Below, piece after piece: positions 63,443-64,000 of a stretch of DNA of 64,000 nucleotides. The notes under the pieces were generated by a model. That model was not told the DNA's origin. It saw only the letters and a list, made by a program, of their open reading frames with translations, and made no database searches. Origin of the DNA: Enterococcus mundtii (GTDB lineage: Bacteria > Bacillota > Bacilli > Lactobacillales > Enterococcaceae). The position numbers were made by a program, and so were the translations under genes. Each line of letters starts with the position of its first letter. The stretch's first letter is position 1. Location: NCBI RefSeq assembly GCF_002947535.1, contig NZ_PUAP01000034.1, forward strand, positions 62,001-126,000, given 5' to 3'.

Positions 63443-63775
63443 TTAATTAATATTTTTATTTAATCTCAATTTCAGGTATAAAATGATGCTTGCTACTATC
63501 GTGATCAAAGATAACAGATACATCCCCTCGTTAGAAGCATCACCAGCAGCCGGTATTTTCGTTTGTTCATCAGGAGATGTCGAAAGAATTTGTTTCTCAT
63601 CTTCTGTTAAATCATTCGAATCAGGAAAAGTCTTCTTTTCATACTTACCATAAAAACCTGTCTCCCCATAACTTCCATAATGTTGACTATCTGCTCGACC
63701 GATGGTTACGTTACTAGTCAGTAATAGCAAAATCAAAACCAAAGAAGCGACTCTTTTTCGTCTCCCTATAAACAG
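63443..63775 (-). CDS. Small LPxTG-like wall-anchored protein (CscD-like), possible CTG start
   Basis: A perfect AGGAGG lies nine bases before an in-frame CTG at 63775. Starting there gives 110 residues with a full signal peptide (FIGRRKRVASLVLILLLLTS, ending GRA). A TTG at 63742 has no ribosome site and would lose the basic N-region. The mature part is short and Tyr/Gly-rich. The C-terminus is a sorting signal: IPAAGD, a hydrophobic helix, then KLRLNKN. The motif deviates from LPxTG and is probably processed by the cluster sortase. It is the first gene of the csc-like operon. Confidence 0.7.
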   Translation of the reverse strand: MFIGRRKRVASLVLILLLLTSNVTIGRADSQHYGSYGETGFYGKYEKKTFPDSNDLTEDEKQILSTSPDEQTKIPAAGDASNEGMYLLSLITIVASIILYLKLRLNKNIN

Positions 63776-63812
63776 CTTCTTCTACCTCCTTTTTTAGAAC
63801 TGCGTTTATCAT
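63714..63812 (-). CDS. Possible 32-aa leader ORF overlapping the CscD-like start
   Basis: ATG 63812 follows GAGGAAGGT and opens a 32-codon frame (MINAVLKKEVEEAVYRETKK ...) ending TAG at 63714, out of frame with and overlapping the CTG-start gene. It could be a translated leader controlling the operon or a chance frame. The AGGAGG of the next gene lies within it. Confidence 0.3.
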   Translation of the reverse strand: MINAVLKKEVEEAVYRETKKSRFFGFDFAITD

Positions 63813-64000
63813 ACCTTCCTCTATTTTTCACTTCATCTTATTTTTATTTCAGTTCCTGAAAAAAAATTAAACAACAAGATACACTCGTGAAAATCCTTGG
63901 AAAAATATACAACATTTTATCGATCCATTCTTATATAAAATTTGAAAAAAAAATATAAAATAACCATTTTAGTTGTATAATCAAGTTAATAACTATAGTT
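63813..64000. other. Upstream region of the csc-like operon
   Basis: Very AT-rich DNA. Several -10-like and -35-like hexamers occur on the minus strand (for example TTGATT near 63980) but none has both good boxes and spacing, so no promoter is called. No gene was seen. Confidence 0.4.

Overview
The window looks like chromosome of a low-GC Firmicute of the genus Enterococcus. Enterococcus mundtii or a close pigmented relative is my best guess. The reasons are a C30 carotenoid pair (crtM/crtN), a complete D-xylose catabolic locus, a Firmicute type VIIb secretion operon, and a WxL/csc-type cell-surface cluster with Mga-family regulators. This is inference from gene content. No rRNA, tRNA, insertion sequence, integrase or CRISPR array was seen.

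Layout. (1) 1-8.9 kb: a truncated DUF2798 membrane protein; two convergent secreted glucosaminidases, one carrying twelve ChW repeats and the other three C-terminal YRLYN...GW.YEG repeats; an NmrA-type reductase divergent from an Rrf2 regulator; and an orphan SWIM zinc-finger protein. (2) 9.0-25.0 kb, all on the minus strand: an Rgg-like regulator, esxA, a terminator-like hairpin, then esaA-essA-esaB-essB-essC. The operon continues into an effector module: a DUF4176 protein, two small helical LXG partners, an LXG toxin with a glycine-rich membrane-type C-terminus, two paralogous multi-pass membrane proteins (candidate immunity) and a second DUF4176 protein. (3) 25.4-33.9 kb: crtN-crtM, a tRNA-dihydrouridine synthase, an ABC-2 exporter pair, a membrane-anchored MutS-like ATPase and a ThuA-like protein. 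(4) 33.9-45.7 kb: the xylose locus (xylA, GH43 beta-xylosidase, CUT2 ABC importer, xylB), a divergent ROK regulator xylR, and transketolase. A XylR-type operator and a near-consensus cre site sit at the xylA promoter. (5) 46-51.5 kb: a fructose-family PTS operon with a PRD regulator, a detached IIA-like protein, two nearly identical IIB proteins, IIA, IIC, an FSA/TalC-type aldolase and an AlsE-type epimerase. (6) 52.3-63.8 kb: a surface-protein region with a large lectin-like WxL protein divergent from an Mga regulator. Next to it is a csc-like operon (small LPxTG-like protein, three WxL proteins, DUF916/DUF3324 protein, second Mga-like regulator, small secreted protein, 53-aa ORF, sortase).

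How the genes work together. Xylose enters by the ABC importer, is isomerised and phosphorylated by XylA/XylB, and reaches the pentose phosphate pathway, where the adjacent transketolase acts. The PTS operon probably imports a ketohexose and epimerises or cleaves its 6-phosphate. The T7SS operon builds a secretion channel and exports an antibacterial LXG toxin, with self-protection encoded directly downstream. The csc cluster displays WxL proteins bound to peptidoglycan.

The least explained signal is a family of about eleven dispersed, strongly palindromic intergenic elements of about 85-120 bp (near 23.5, 29.2-29.5, 31.3-31.4, 45.8-45.9, 51.6-51.8 and 56.5 kb). They share an AGGTTGTGA head, a GAACACCGTTTATC tail and a common loop. 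They fall into at least four sequence subtypes, with inner stems that differ between copies but keep pairing. They sit at transcript ends, often in tandem.
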